From Sorangium cellulosum (GTDB taxonomy: Bacteria; Myxococcota_A; Polyangia; Polyangiales; Polyangiaceae), in contig DYPH01000040.1 in NCBI GenBank assembly GCA_020720045.1, forward strand, positions 1 to 42,944: a stretch of 42,944 nucleotides of DNA. The letters run 5' to 3'. The notes below the pieces were generated by a model. The model was not told the DNA's origin and did not search any database. It saw only the letters and a list, made by a program, of their open reading frames with translations. Positions 1 through 8,247 of this stretch are shown one piece after another. The first letter of the stretch is position 1; every line of letters begins with the position of its first letter. A program made the position numbers and the translations under genes.

Positions 1-501
1 TCGCGACCGCCAGCGAATTCCCTGGGAGCGGCGTCGCGAGAGACGGCGGGCCCACAAAGACAGGATCTGAGCGACGCGCTCCTCCCAGTTCGCCTGCAAT
101 GCGCACTCATTTACCTCGCCTCGGGCGGCTCCAAGCTCGTCGATGGCGACTGGCGCGGCGGGCTCGTGCTTGCTCAGCGCATCGAAACCTTCGGCGGCGA
201 AGCGGTGCGCCGTGGCGTCCCCCGGGGGCTCGTCGCGTTCTTGGGCGAGCCTTCGGTGGCGTCGCTCCTCGCAAAAGGGGCGATCGGAATCGAGCTCTCC
301 CTCGCCCTCTTGGTGTTTGTCCCTTTTGACGGAAAGCCGCTCTGGCGCCACGTCCGAACCTCCGCTCTCCTCGTCGGCGTGATCTTTCACCTCACCATCG
401 AAGCGACGGCAAAGGTGGAAGGCTTCTCCCTGTTGACGCTGGCCGCCTACCTGGCCTTCCTCCCCGCCCCCCGCGACGCTTCCCCGCAAAAAAGCCCTTG
501 A
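1..501 (+). CDS. HTTM / vitamin K-dependent carboxylase-like membrane protein, C-terminal part
   Basis: The reading frame is open from the first base of the window to the TGA at 499-501, so this is the 3' end of a gene that starts outside. The visible 166 residues contain the segment ALIYLASGGSKLVDGDWRGG, which resembles the signature helix region of HTTM-family membrane proteins (Y-x-x-x-G-x-x-K, then D/G-W). Two or three hydrophobic helices follow (around IGIELSLALLVFV, ALLVGVIFHLTIE and LLTLAAYLAFLP). In HTTM proteins the C-terminal helices have this order, and the last usually ends in FLPP-like residues, as here (FLPAP). The family is related to gamma-glutamyl carboxylase, but most bacterial members have no known substrate, so I assign no reaction. 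The next gene, pncB, starts 71 bases downstream and is probably unrelated in function. Confidence 0.6.
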   Translation, partial: SRPPANSLGAASRETAGPQRQDLSDALLPVRLQCALIYLASGGSKLVDGDWRGGLVLAQRIETFGGEAVRRGVPRGLVAFLGEPSVASLLAKGAIGIELSLALLVFVPFDGKPLWRHVRTSALLVGVIFHLTIEATAKVEGFSLLTLAAYLAFLPAPRDASPQKSP

Positions 502-525
502 AGAAATAAAAGTACTAATTACTCT

Positions 526-548
526 TTCCCCTTAAGGAACTCGGGGAA
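526..548 (+). other. Small hairpin in the AT-rich leader before pncB
   Basis: The 71-base gap before pncB is unusually AT-rich at 501-525. It then contains a 6-bp inverted repeat, TTCCCC (526-531) and GGGGAA (543-548), around an 11-base loop. There is no T-run after it, so it is not a typical intrinsic terminator. It could lie in the pncB 5' leader, and the AT-rich stretch may hold the promoter, but no convincing -35/-10 pair is visible. Confidence 0.25.
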
Positions 549-572
549 GGCCGTTCTCCCCCAACCACGCTT

Positions 573-1991
573 ATGACCAGCCACCTCGACGCCTACCAGC
601 TCACGACCCTGTGCACCCACGACGACGAGGGGCGTCGGGACCACGCCGTTCAAATGGCATTTTTCTTTCGAAGAATGCCAGCTCACCGGAATTACGTCGT
701 CGTCGCCGGCCTCGCGCGGATCCTCGCCCACGCCGCAACCCTCGGCTTTTCTGCCGCCGAAATCGAAGCGCTCGACGCCCACCCGCTCCTCGGCCCAGCG
801 CTCGCGGCCCGGCCCGCCCTTCGACAGGCGCTCAGCGACCTTCGCGGCTTCCGCGGGCGCATCCTCGCGATGCGCGAAGGGGACCTCGCCTTCGCCGGCC
901 CCGCCGTCGACGATCGCGGGCGGCCGGTCCACCTCGGCGAACGCCCACTCACCGTCTACACGCCGCTCCTCCGCGTCGAAACCGACCTCCTCCGCGCCAA
1001 GCTCATCGAGACGCCGTGGCTCGGTTTCCTCAATCATCTCTCGATGGTAGCGACGAAGGCGACCCGGATCGTCGAGGCGGCGCAGGGGAAACCGGTCTTC
1101 GAGTTTGGCCAGCGACGGACCCACCCCGACGCGGCGACCGATGCGAGCTACGCCGCGTGGATCGGCGGCGTCGCTGGGACGAGCAACATGGATGCATGGT
1201 GCAAATATCGAATCCCGGCGACGGGGACGATGGACCATTTTGCCGTCCAAGCCTCCGAGCGGGCGGGCGTCTCCAAGGGGGCAACAGAGACCGAGTTTTT
1301 TCGCGCTTTCTTTCGTACTTTCCCCGGCGCCGCGAGCTTCCTCGTCGACACCTACAACTGGGAAGAGGGGATCAAACACGCAGTTGCAGCGAGCGAAGGG
1401 AAGCTGACCGGGATTCGGCTCGACTCGAATGTGTCGATTCCGACGTTAGAAAAAGCGCGCGCCCTGCTCCGTGAACTTGGCGCGCCCGACGCGAAGATCG
1501 TCGTTTCCGACGGCCTCGACGAGGGGGACGTCGCCACGCTCGCCCCCTACGCCGACGCCTTCGGGATCGGCGAGCGGATCACCTGCTCGCCGGACGCCCC
1601 GGTCGGGATCGGCGCCGTGGCCAAGTTGACCGTCAACGGCTACGGCGTCTCGACGATGAAGATCGCCGGTACGAGCGGAAAAGCGACACTCCCTGGCGCA
1701 CTTATCGCCACCCGGTACCCCGATCACGATCGCCTCTCCCTCGACGGCGAAGCGATTCCCGACGGCGGGCGGCCCCTCCTAGAGGAGGTCTGGCGGGGCG
1801 ACCAACCGACGGCCCTCGCCGACCGCTCCGTGCATGATGCACGCGAATTCCGCGCGCACGCCCTCGCCGAGCTTCCCGACCTCGTTCGACGCGCCTTCCC
1901 CTTGGAAGCGAGCGTCGGCTCCCTACGTCCCCTTGTCGCCTCCGACGGCCTCGTCGCCGCCGTGCGCGCCCACCTCGGAGCATCGTCATGA
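573..1991 (+). CDS. pncB: Nicotinate phosphoribosyltransferase
   Basis: This enzyme makes nicotinate mononucleotide from nicotinate and PRPP with ATP hydrolysis, the entry step of the Preiss-Handler NAD salvage route in the cytoplasm. The 472-residue protein has the usual length. Family landmarks are an N-terminal Y-x-L-T-x-L-like start (YQLTTLCTH), the FGQRRTHPDAA segment at about 178-188 (family F-G-x-R-R), GGVAGTSN at 198-205, and ATGTMDH ending at His222. His222 matches the phosphorylated histidine of the family. A glycine-rich PRPP/phosphate-binding region follows (around residues 310-380). The TGA stop overlaps the nadE ATG (ATGA at 1988-1991), so the two are very probably co-translated; together they supply the first and last steps from nicotinate to NAD. 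No strong Shine-Dalgarno is visible before the ATG. nadD, the middle step, is not in the window. Confidence 0.95.
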   Translation: MTSHLDAYQLTTLCTHDDEGRRDHAVQMAFFFRRMPAHRNYVVVAGLARILAHAATLGFSAAEIEALDAHPLLGPALAARPALRQALSDLRGFRGRILAMREGDLAFAGPAVDDRGRPVHLGERPLTVYTPLLRVETDLLRAKLIETPWLGFLNHLSMVATKATRIVEAAQGKPVFEFGQRRTHPDAATDASYAAWIGGVAGTSNMDAWCKYRIPATGTMDHFAVQASERAGVSKGATETEFFRAFFRTFPGAASFLVDTYNWEEGIKHAVAASEGKLTGIRLDSNVSIPTLEKARALLRELGAPDAKIVVSDGLDEGDVATLAPYADAFGIGERITCSPDAPVGIGAVAKLTVNGYGVSTMKIAGTSGKATLPGALIATRYPDHDRLSLDGEAIPDGGRPLLEEVWRGDQPTALADRSVHDAREFRAHALAELPDLVRRAFPLEASVGSLRPLVASDGLVAAVRAHLGASS

Positions 1992-3928
1992 GACTCGTCC
2001 GCATCGCCCTCGCCAACGTGAACACCACCGTCGGCGCCGTCGTCAGCAACCGCGCCCTCGGCGTCGCCGCCGCCCATGCGGCTGCGGCCGACGGAGCGAC
2101 GTTCCTCGTCCTCCCCGAACAGCTCCTCGCCGGCTACTCGCCGGAGGACCTCGTTCATTGGCGAAGCTTTGTTGCCGCTCAATGGAAGGAACTCGAGACT
2201 TTTGCTCGCGAAACAGCAACACTCAACGTCGTGTGCACGCTCGGCCTGACCGTCGGCTTCGAGGGGGCCGTGTACAATGCAGCCGCCGTCGTCTGGCAAG
2301 GAAAAATCCTCGGGGTTGTGCCGAAGGAGAAGCTCCCGACCTACAACGTCTTCTACGAGGCGCGCACGCTCGCCCGCGGCGTCCCTGGGATGTTTGAACA
2401 GCTTGAAATGGGGAATGAATCTGTCCCCTTTGGCGATTTGATTTTCCGCCTTCCGTTCGCCACCTTCGCCGTCGAAGTGTGCGAAGACGTCTGGTCGCCG
2501 GATGGCCCGATGCGACGACGCGCCTACGCGGGGGCCGAGCTCATCTTGAACCTCTCCGCGTCGCCGTTCCGCCTCGGCATCGACGGCACCCGGCGAGAAA
2601 TGCTCGCCACCCGCGCCGCCGACAACCAGTGCGTCGTCGCCTACGTGAACCTCCTCGGCGCCAACGACGGGCTCATCTTCGACGGGGGCGGCTTCGTCAC
2701 CCAGAACGGCCGCCTGGTCCACGAAGCGCCGCGCTTTACTGCCGGCGTGACAGCGGTGACCGTCGACCTCGATCGGACGACGCGGCTGCGCACGGAAAAC
2801 ACCACGTGGCGCTCGGACCGAGAAGACTTCGTCGGCGCAGGGACGCCACTACCGGTGCGGATCGACGTCGCGACCGGCGAGTCTCCGGACGGTGGCTCGG
2901 CGGCGCGCGGAGCTTTGGTGTATCCTACACTGAAGCACCGCAGCTTCTTCCTCCCGGCGCCGAGCGCTCCCGCGCCTCCAGGAAGGGTCCACTTCTGCGA
3001 GGATCTTCTCGACGCACTCGCCCTAGGCCTTGGTGATTATTACGAAAAAGCAGGAGCGTTCAAAACGATTGGCGTCGCCCTCTCCGGCGGTCGCGACAGC
3101 GTGCTTGTGCTCCTGCTCGCCCGCCGCTGGATTGAGCGGCGCTATGCCGCGCTCCCCGCCGAAGAGCGTCGCGGAAAGGCGCGCGAGATCCTTCGGGCCT
3201 TCTTCATGCCGAGCCCCTATTCGAGCGCAGAAACGGCCGCTGCTGCCGCCGCCGCCGCCGCCGAATGCGACGCCCCCTACCTGGTGATTCCGATCGACGA
3301 AGCCTTCGAGAAGGAGCTCATCGTCGTCGCCGGGATGCTCCAACCGGGGGAGACCGTCTCCGGGATGACCAAGCAGAACATTCAGGCAAGGCTCCGAGCA
3401 GAGCGCATGTGGAATTGGTCGAACTCGACCGCGGGGCTCTTCCTTCAAACGAGCAACATGAGCGAGAAGGCGGTCGGCTATACGACGATCGGCGGCGACA
3501 TGGAGGGGGCCCTCTCGGTGATCGCAAACGTCCCGAAGACGGTCGTGAACTACCTCCTCGACTATTTGCTCGAGACGACGGGGAGCGAGGCGATCCGACT
3601 TACCCTGGAAAAACCGGCTTCTGCCGAGCTCGCCCCCGACCAGGAAGACGAGAGGGACCTTATGCCCTTCCCGGTCCTGGACGCCTGCTTCGCCCTCTAT
3701 GCGGGCGAAAAGATGGATCCGTCGGAGGTCTTCGAGGTGCTGGTGACGATGTTTCCCGAGTACGAAAAAGAAGTCCTGCGCACCTGGACGAAGCGTTTTG
3801 CGCGATTGTTTTCTCAGAGCATCTACAAATGGGTGCAGACGGCACTCTGCCTCCACGTCGGCAACTTGGACCTCGATCGCGAGCGCGCCCTCCAGCTCCC
3901 GGTCATCCAGAAGCTCGAGTGGCAGTAG
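1988..3928 (+). CDS. nadE: Glutamine-dependent NAD+ synthetase
   Basis: The protein amidates nicotinate adenine dinucleotide to NAD+ using glutamine. It is a 646-residue two-domain form. The N-terminal nitrilase-type glutaminase domain (about 1-290) carries a recognisable Glu-Lys-Cys triad: Glu44 in LPEQ, Lys113 in PKEKLPTY and Cys165 in VEVCEDVW. The C-terminal ATP-pyrophosphatase synthetase domain has the P-loop SGGRDS at 366-371 (family SGGxDS), TKQNIQARLRAERMW, and a late segment ending in NLDLDRERALQLPVIQKLEW that is typical of the bacterial glutamine-dependent type. The ATG overlaps the pncB stop, showing translational coupling within one NAD operon. Its last 26 bases overlap the 3' end of the opposing histone-deacetylase-family gene. 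A short Ala run (near residues 418-425) lies in the synthetase domain and looks like a lineage-specific insertion. Confidence 0.96.
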   Translation: MRLVRIALANVNTTVGAVVSNRALGVAAAHAAAADGATFLVLPEQLLAGYSPEDLVHWRSFVAAQWKELETFARETATLNVVCTLGLTVGFEGAVYNAAAVVWQGKILGVVPKEKLPTYNVFYEARTLARGVPGMFEQLEMGNESVPFGDLIFRLPFATFAVEVCEDVWSPDGPMRRRAYAGAELILNLSASPFRLGIDGTRREMLATRAADNQCVVAYVNLLGANDGLIFDGGGFVTQNGRLVHEAPRFTAGVTAVTVDLDRTTRLRTENTTWRSDREDFVGAGTPLPVRIDVATGESPDGGSAARGALVYPTLKHRSFFLPAPSAPAPPGRVHFCEDLLDALALGLGDYYEKAGAFKTIGVALSGGRDSVLVLLLARRWIERRYAALPAEERRGKAREILRAFFMPSPYSSAETAAAAAAAAAECDAPYLVIPIDEAFEKELIVVAGMLQPGETVSGMTKQNIQARLRAERMWNWSNSTAGLFLQTSNMSEKAVGYTTIGGDMEGALSVIANVPKTVVNYLLDYLLETTGSEAIRLTLEKPASAELAPDQEDERDLMPFPVLDACFALYAGEKMDPSEVFEVLVTMFPEYEKEVLRTWTKRFARLFSQSIYKWVQTALCLHVGNLDLDRERALQLPVIQKLEWQ

Positions 3929-4814
3929 CCGCCGTCCCTACGAGGGCACGGAAGACGTTCGCGTGGGCGGCGACGGTCTGGGTGAGATCCCGGCCGTAGC
4001 CGCCGCCGAGGGTGACGACGACGGGGGCGCCCATCCCGCGAACTGCTGCAAATACACGAGCATCGCGCCGGGCGAGCCCGTCTAGCGAGAGCGCCATGCG
4101 ACCAAGAGAATCGCCAACGAGGGCGTCGACACCGGCCTGGTAGAGGACGAGCTCGGGGGCAAAGCGGACGACCGCTTCGAGGCCGCGATCGAGCGCCTCC
4201 AGGTAGGCGGCGTCGGCGCAACCGTCTGGGAGGGGGATGTCGAGGCTGCTTTGCTCTTTCACGAACGGGTAATTCCGTGCACCATGCAAGGAAAGCGTAA
4301 ACACCCCGGGATCTTGAGAAAAAATCGCGGCAGTCCCGTTCCCCTGGTGGACGTCGAGGTCGACGACAGCGACCTTCCCGATGCCAAAGTCGCGACGAGC
4401 GACGGCGATGGCGACGGCGAGATCGTTGAACACACAGAAGCCCTCGCCACGATCGCGAAAGCCGTGATGGGTGCCGCCGGCGAGGTGCCCCGCCGCGCCA
4501 AACGCGACCGCCCAGGTGAGGGCGGCGAGCGTCCCACCGACGGAGCGGGTCGCCCGAAGAACGAGCGACCGGGACCAAGGGAAGCCGAGCCGACGAACCG
4601 CCGAGGTCGAAAGCGAACCCTCAAAGACGTCCCGCACGTAGCCGGGATCGTGAATCAATTGAAGATCCTCACGACTCGCCGGTGCACCGAGGAGCATCTC
4701 GCCAGGAAATTCGCTAACCAAAAGCGCTTCGAGCGCCGTGTACTTCGCGAGTGGAAATCGATGGCCGGGGGGCAATTCGAGGTGATGGACCGCTTCGGTA
4801 CGGATCAGCTTCAT
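3903..4814 (-). CDS. Histone deacetylase family protein (AcuC/HDAC-like zinc deacetylase)
   Basis: This is a 303-residue protein of the arginase/deacetylase fold, which removes acetyl groups from protein lysines or small amines. Active-site features are complete: GGTHHG with the tandem histidines at 116-117, GFCVFNDLAVA at 125-135, DLDVHQGNGT with zinc ligands Asp154 and His156, the third ligand Asp230 in YQAGVDAL, and a GGGYG loop near the C terminus. Length and motifs fit bacterial class I/II-like HDAC proteins. The substrate cannot be told from sequence; bacterial homologues include acetoin-utilisation and acetylpolyamine enzymes. It is convergent with nadE, with a 26-base tail-to-tail overlap, and has its own upstream region (4815-5088) facing the next lipoprotein gene. 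It does not depend on NAD, so the link to the NAD operon is only positional. Confidence 0.9.
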   Translation of the reverse strand: MKLIRTEAVHHLELPPGHRFPLAKYTALEALLVSEFPGEMLLGAPASREDLQLIHDPGYVRDVFEGSLSTSAVRRLGFPWSRSLVLRATRSVGGTLAALTWAVAFGAAGHLAGGTHHGFRDRGEGFCVFNDLAVAIAVARRDFGIGKVAVVDLDVHQGNGTAAIFSQDPGVFTLSLHGARNYPFVKEQSSLDIPLPDGCADAAYLEALDRGLEAVVRFAPELVLYQAGVDALVGDSLGRMALSLDGLARRDARVFAAVRGMGAPVVVTLGGGYGRDLTQTVAAHANVFRALVGTAATATRASG

Positions 4815-5088
4815 CGTTTCATGCTCGCGAGGTAGTGCGGTTGAATCGGTACGTTTCGCAAGTGGACACAGAGTGACAGCTGTCTCCGCGACAGGAGCTG
4901 GATCTTTCGCTCACCACAAAAATTGCAGGAGTTCCGTGACCGCGGGCCCTCAACAAACGCGCAAATGAGACGCAAAGGAAATCGTGGCGGATCGCAAAAA
5001 ATCATCGATTTTAACAGCACCGTGAGGCAAAACTGCTTGTCCCACACTGTCCGCCATTGGGCGGCCCGGTGAACCCTCGCGAGGCTCT
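4815..5088. promoter_or_regulatory. Divergent intergenic region between the HDAC-like and lipoprotein genes
   Basis: This 274-base gap separates two divergent genes and must hold both promoters. It is AT-richer than its flanks, especially around 4915-5040. A Shine-Dalgarno-like GAGG at 5081-5084 lies 4 bases before the ATG at 5089 and fixes that start. I see no convincing coding sequence, RNA gene or long inverted repeat here. Confidence 0.45.
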
Positions 5089-6828
5089 ATGAAGTACACC
5101 CTGTTCGCTCTCCCGCTGCTCCTCACCCTTGGCACCGTCGGCTGCACGACGGAAGGCGAATCCGAGGAAGAGTTCACCGAGGGCCTGGAGAGTTCTTCGG
5201 AAGAGATCCGCGAGAGCGCCGGCGGCCCGCTCGTGCGTGCGTCGAACGCAGAAGTCTGGACCATCGAGAATCAGTGGGCCGACAAGACGACCGCCAATGC
5301 CAAGAAGGCGGGCGTCGCTTGGGAGGCAGATTCCGGTTTGACCTGGGACCGGAAGTTCACGAAGTGGGTGGAAAGCATGGAGCGCGTCGACGGAGCGGTC
5401 CGAAGCGGCGGCTACAAGTCGAGCGCGAAAACACTCCGCTTTCGGACGCCGCAGGGGCGCGTGGTCGACGGACCGGTCCTCGAATGTGCCGACGTCGCCA
5501 TCTGGCTTCGGGTGACGTTCGCTGCTTGGTATCACTTGCCCTTCTTCATGACCGGTTACTCGAAGGGGCAGCCGATTTACTTCGGTCACTTTGGCGTCAT
5601 CGACAAAGCGGGGAACCCGGTTTCCGGCTACCCACTCTTTAAGACGCTCTACAAGGACACGGAGAAGAGCTGGAAGGCGGGAGACGCCTGGCCGAGTGAC
5701 AGCACGCTCGCCAAGAAGCACGTCGGCTCCGACGACGATGCGAGCGGCGTCCTTGTCGATGGCAAGCCGCTCCCCGCTGGCGCGGGGGCAGGCGCCTATT
5801 TCGATCAGACCTTCTTGAACAAGCGGGTCGGCCACCTCCTGGTCCTCCTCGACGTGAACTTCGGCTCCGCCCACCTCGCCGACGGCACGGTGACCTATCA
5901 CGCGAAGGCGCCGTCCCTTCACGCGGGCGACGTCCTCGTGGAACGCTGGCAAAAGACCGGAATTGGCCACGTTTTGCCGGTCATGAGCGTCGCCCGTCCG
6001 ACGCCGGAGACGCTCCGCGCGACGCTCGCCTCCGGCTCGATGCCCCGTCGCCAGCCGAGCTGGGACACCGCCTCCGGGAGCACCTACTACTTTGGGAACG
6101 AGGCGACCGGCGGCGCCGGCACCGCCTACGACGGCACGCCCTACGCGAAGCTCGGTGGCGGCCTCAAGCGCTGGCGGCAGCCGGTCGTCTCCGGTGGTCG
6201 CTGGTTCGCGAACGTCCCCGTCGACGATCGCGGAAATTGGATTCCCGACGACTCCTACACGGCGATCGCCGAGCGTCCGGAACTGTTCAAGAAAATGATG
6301 AAGGAGCAGGATCCCGAGGTCGCCAAGCAGACCGCGATCCGGCTCGTCAACGAAGCGCGGACGACGCTGAAGGACAAGCCGGCCTCCTGCTCGACGCGTA
6401 CGAAGCGCGAAGACGCCTTCAAGGCGCTCTACGACGTCATGGGGGCCGAGTTCGGCAAGACGAAGGCCCAGGTCGACACCGAGTTCCGGACGCTGGAAGA
6501 CTTCGTCTTTGCCGAGCTCTCGTACTCGGCCTCGAAGACCTGCTGCTGGAACTCGACGACGACGGCGATGTCTGAAATCGTGATGGATTTCGCGACGAAA
6601 GAGCAGGAAGCTGCCAAAGCGAAGAGCGTCTGCGTGCAGCCGACCCCCTTCATGAATCAGAAGGACGGCTACGCCCGCTGGAAGGCACACGCGGCGACGA
6701 TCGGTCGCGCCGCCGACTGGCGCGAGTGGAGCGAGGATGAACCGTGCGCCCAGCGCGCGGCGACGGAAGACGTCCCGACCGCCGCCGGCAAGACGGCCTA
6801 CTGCCCGGCGCCGGCAGCAGCCCCCTGA
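5089..6828 (+). CDS. Secreted lipoprotein of unknown function, possibly a papain/NlpC-like cysteine hydrolase
   Basis: The 579-residue protein begins with a lipoprotein signal peptide (hydrophobic LFALPLLLTLGTVG, then Cys19), followed by a very acidic Glu/Ser-rich spacer (20-45). I do not recognise a named family. Two segments suggest a cysteine hydrolase: VLECADVAIWLRVTFAAWY, with Cys133 at the start of a helix, and GDVLVERWQKTGIGHVLPVM, with His294 in a strand after a G-D-V-L motif. This Cys-then-GD-then-His order is seen in papain-like NlpC/P60 folds, so a secreted amidase or peptidase is possible. That is inference. YFGHFG (164-169) is another likely conserved core. The C-terminal third has several cysteines (CC at about 484-485). 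The start is supported by GAGG 4 bases upstream. The gene is monocistronic and ends at a strong terminator at 6850-6882. Confidence 0.75.
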   Translation: MKYTLFALPLLLTLGTVGCTTEGESEEEFTEGLESSSEEIRESAGGPLVRASNAEVWTIENQWADKTTANAKKAGVAWEADSGLTWDRKFTKWVESMERVDGAVRSGGYKSSAKTLRFRTPQGRVVDGPVLECADVAIWLRVTFAAWYHLPFFMTGYSKGQPIYFGHFGVIDKAGNPVSGYPLFKTLYKDTEKSWKAGDAWPSDSTLAKKHVGSDDDASGVLVDGKPLPAGAGAGAYFDQTFLNKRVGHLLVLLDVNFGSAHLADGTVTYHAKAPSLHAGDVLVERWQKTGIGHVLPVMSVARPTPETLRATLASGSMPRRQPSWDTASGSTYYFGNEATGGAGTAYDGTPYAKLGGGLKRWRQPVVSGGRWFANVPVDDRGNWIPDDSYTAIAERPELFKKMMKEQDPEVAKQTAIRLVNEARTTLKDKPASCSTRTKREDAFKALYDVMGAEFGKTKAQVDTEFRTLEDFVFAELSYSASKTCCWNSTTTAMSEIVMDFATKEQEAAKAKSVCVQPTPFMNQKDGYARWKAHAATIGRAADWREWSEDEPCAQRAATEDVPTAAGKTAYCPAPAAAP

Positions 6829-6849
6829 ACGAAGAGCGTGACCAAGGAG

Positions 6850-6882
6850 GCCGGGAGATCGAAAGATCCTCCCGGCTTTTTT
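6850..6882 (+). terminator. Rho-independent terminator after the 5089 lipoprotein gene
   Basis: GCCGGGAG (6850-6857) pairs perfectly with CTCCCGGC (6869-6876), extended by ATC/GAT around a GAAA tetraloop with one bulged base. Six T residues follow directly (6877-6882). It lies 22 bases after the stop codon of the lipoprotein gene. It also overlaps a GTG at 6838 in frame with the MFS gene, which argues against that GTG as the transporter start. Confidence 0.9.
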
Positions 6883-6939
6883 GCGCCGCTAGACCGATTG
6901 ATTCTCCGGGCGTTCTCTGGTCTGTTCGCTCCAGAAATC

Positions 6940-8241
6940 GTGAGCCCCAACGCCGATCCCCCCGCTGCAGCTGCTCGTCCGCCCGGAACCGCCGCAGGCG
7001 GTGGGGAAACGGCGAGCAGGAAAGCAGCTGCGACGTCGCGCGCCATCTTCTTGACGGTCCTCGTCGCCGCGCTCGGCTACTTCGTCGACATTTACGATCT
7101 GATTCTCTTCAGCATCGTCCGCGTACCGAGCCTGAAGTCGCTCGGACTCAGCGGCGACGAACTCACAAACGTCGGAGTTCGCCTCATCAATTGGCAAATG
7201 GGAGGGATGCTCGTCGGCGGTGTCCTCTGGGGCGTCCTTGGCGACAAGCGGGGGCGTCTCACGGTGCTCTTCGGCTCGATCCTCACGTATTCCCTTGCAA
7301 ATATCGCCAACGGCTTTGCGCAAACGGTCCCTCAATACGAGGTTCTCCGCTTCGTCGCCGGTGTTGGCCTTGCTGGAGAACTCGGCGCCGGAATTACCCT
7401 CGTTGGCGAGGTGATGCCGAAGGCGTCGCGCGGCTACGGCACCACCCTCGTCGCCGGCGTCGGCATTCTTGGCGCCGTCGTCGCCGCGCTCGTCGGAGAT
7501 GCCTTCGCCTGGCGGACCGCCTACTTTATCGGCGGCGGCCTCGGGCTTTCGCTCCTTCTCGTCCGCGTTGGCTTGCGAGAAAGTGGCATGTTTCACCGCG
7601 CGAAAGAGAGCGGCGTCAAACATGGAGATTTCCTCGCGCTCTTCCGAAGTGCCGGCCGCCTCAAACGCTATTTCGCCGTGATTCTTGTCGGCATCCCCGT
7701 CTGGTACGCCGTCGGAATTCTCGTGACGTTCTCGCCGGAAATCGCCAAGGCGCTCCACATTGCGGAGGCGCCGAAGCCGTCGCGGGCAGTCATGCTGATG
7801 TACGCCGGCCTGGCGCTGGGCGACTTTGGCAGCGGCCTTCTGAGCCAGCTCTTGAAGAGCCGCCGGAAGGTGATCGGCGGCTTCCTCGCGGCGACGAGCC
7901 TGTGCGTCATCGCCTATTTCACCGTTGGAGCGTCGTCGCTGACGAGCTTCTATGCCTGCATTTTTGCTCTCGGAGTTGCGTCCGGCTACTGGGCGGTCTT
8001 TGTGACGGTCGCCTCCGAACAGTTCGGGACGAACCTCCGCGCCACCGTGGCGACGACCGCCCCCAACTTCGTCCGCGGAACGCTCGTCCTCGGAACGCTC
8101 GCCTTCCAGGCCCTCACCGCCCGCTACAACGCAGTCACGGCGGCGATCGTCGTCGGCGTCGTCGAGATGCTCTTGGCCGCGATCGCCCTCGGGTTTCTCG
8201 ACGAAACCTACGCGAAGGACCTCGATTTCACCGAAGAGTGA
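6940..8241 (+). CDS. MFS transporter (sugar / organic-acid proton symporter type)
   Basis: This is a 12-helix major facilitator superfamily permease in the cytoplasmic membrane. The classic motif A between helices 2 and 3 is present as GVLGDKRGRLTVLFGS. The first helix (ALGYFVDIYDLILFSIV) with its embedded Asp residues resembles the metabolite:H+ symporter and sialate/sugar porter groups. The large cytoplasmic loop between helices 6 and 7 is charged. The substrate cannot be assigned. Start choice: the frame opens at a GTG at 6838, but that lies before the terminator hairpin of the previous gene, so the GTG at 6940 (433 residues) is preferred. The resulting N terminus is a Pro/Ala-rich cytoplasmic tail of about 35 residues before helix 1. 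The gene is convergent with the lytic transglycosylase gene, 6 bases away. Confidence 0.88.
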   Translation: MSPNADPPAAAARPPGTAAGGGETASRKAAATSRAIFLTVLVAALGYFVDIYDLILFSIVRVPSLKSLGLSGDELTNVGVRLINWQMGGMLVGGVLWGVLGDKRGRLTVLFGSILTYSLANIANGFAQTVPQYEVLRFVAGVGLAGELGAGITLVGEVMPKASRGYGTTLVAGVGILGAVVAALVGDAFAWRTAYFIGGGLGLSLLLVRVGLRESGMFHRAKESGVKHGDFLALFRSAGRLKRYFAVILVGIPVWYAVGILVTFSPEIAKALHIAEAPKPSRAVMLMYAGLALGDFGSGLLSQLLKSRRKVIGGFLAATSLCVIAYFTVGASSLTSFYACIFALGVASGYWAVFVTVASEQFGTNLRATVATTAPNFVRGTLVLGTLAFQALTARYNAVTAAIVVGVVEMLLAAIALGFLDETYAKDLDFTEE

Positions 8242-8247
8242 GGCGCC

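Noticed and set aside
4811-5047. Small 78-codon minus-strand frame in the HDAC/lipoprotein gap
   Set aside because: No family content, composition unlike neighbouring genes, and it overlaps the HDAC start region.
5011-6690. 559-codon minus-strand open frame opposite the 5089 lipoprotein
   Set aside because: It has no start context or family motif and mirrors the codon bias of the plus-strand gene, which has a signal peptide, Shine-Dalgarno and terminator.
6838-6939. Upstream GTG start for the MFS gene
   Set aside because: It places a terminator hairpin inside the coding region and adds residues with no membrane or family character.
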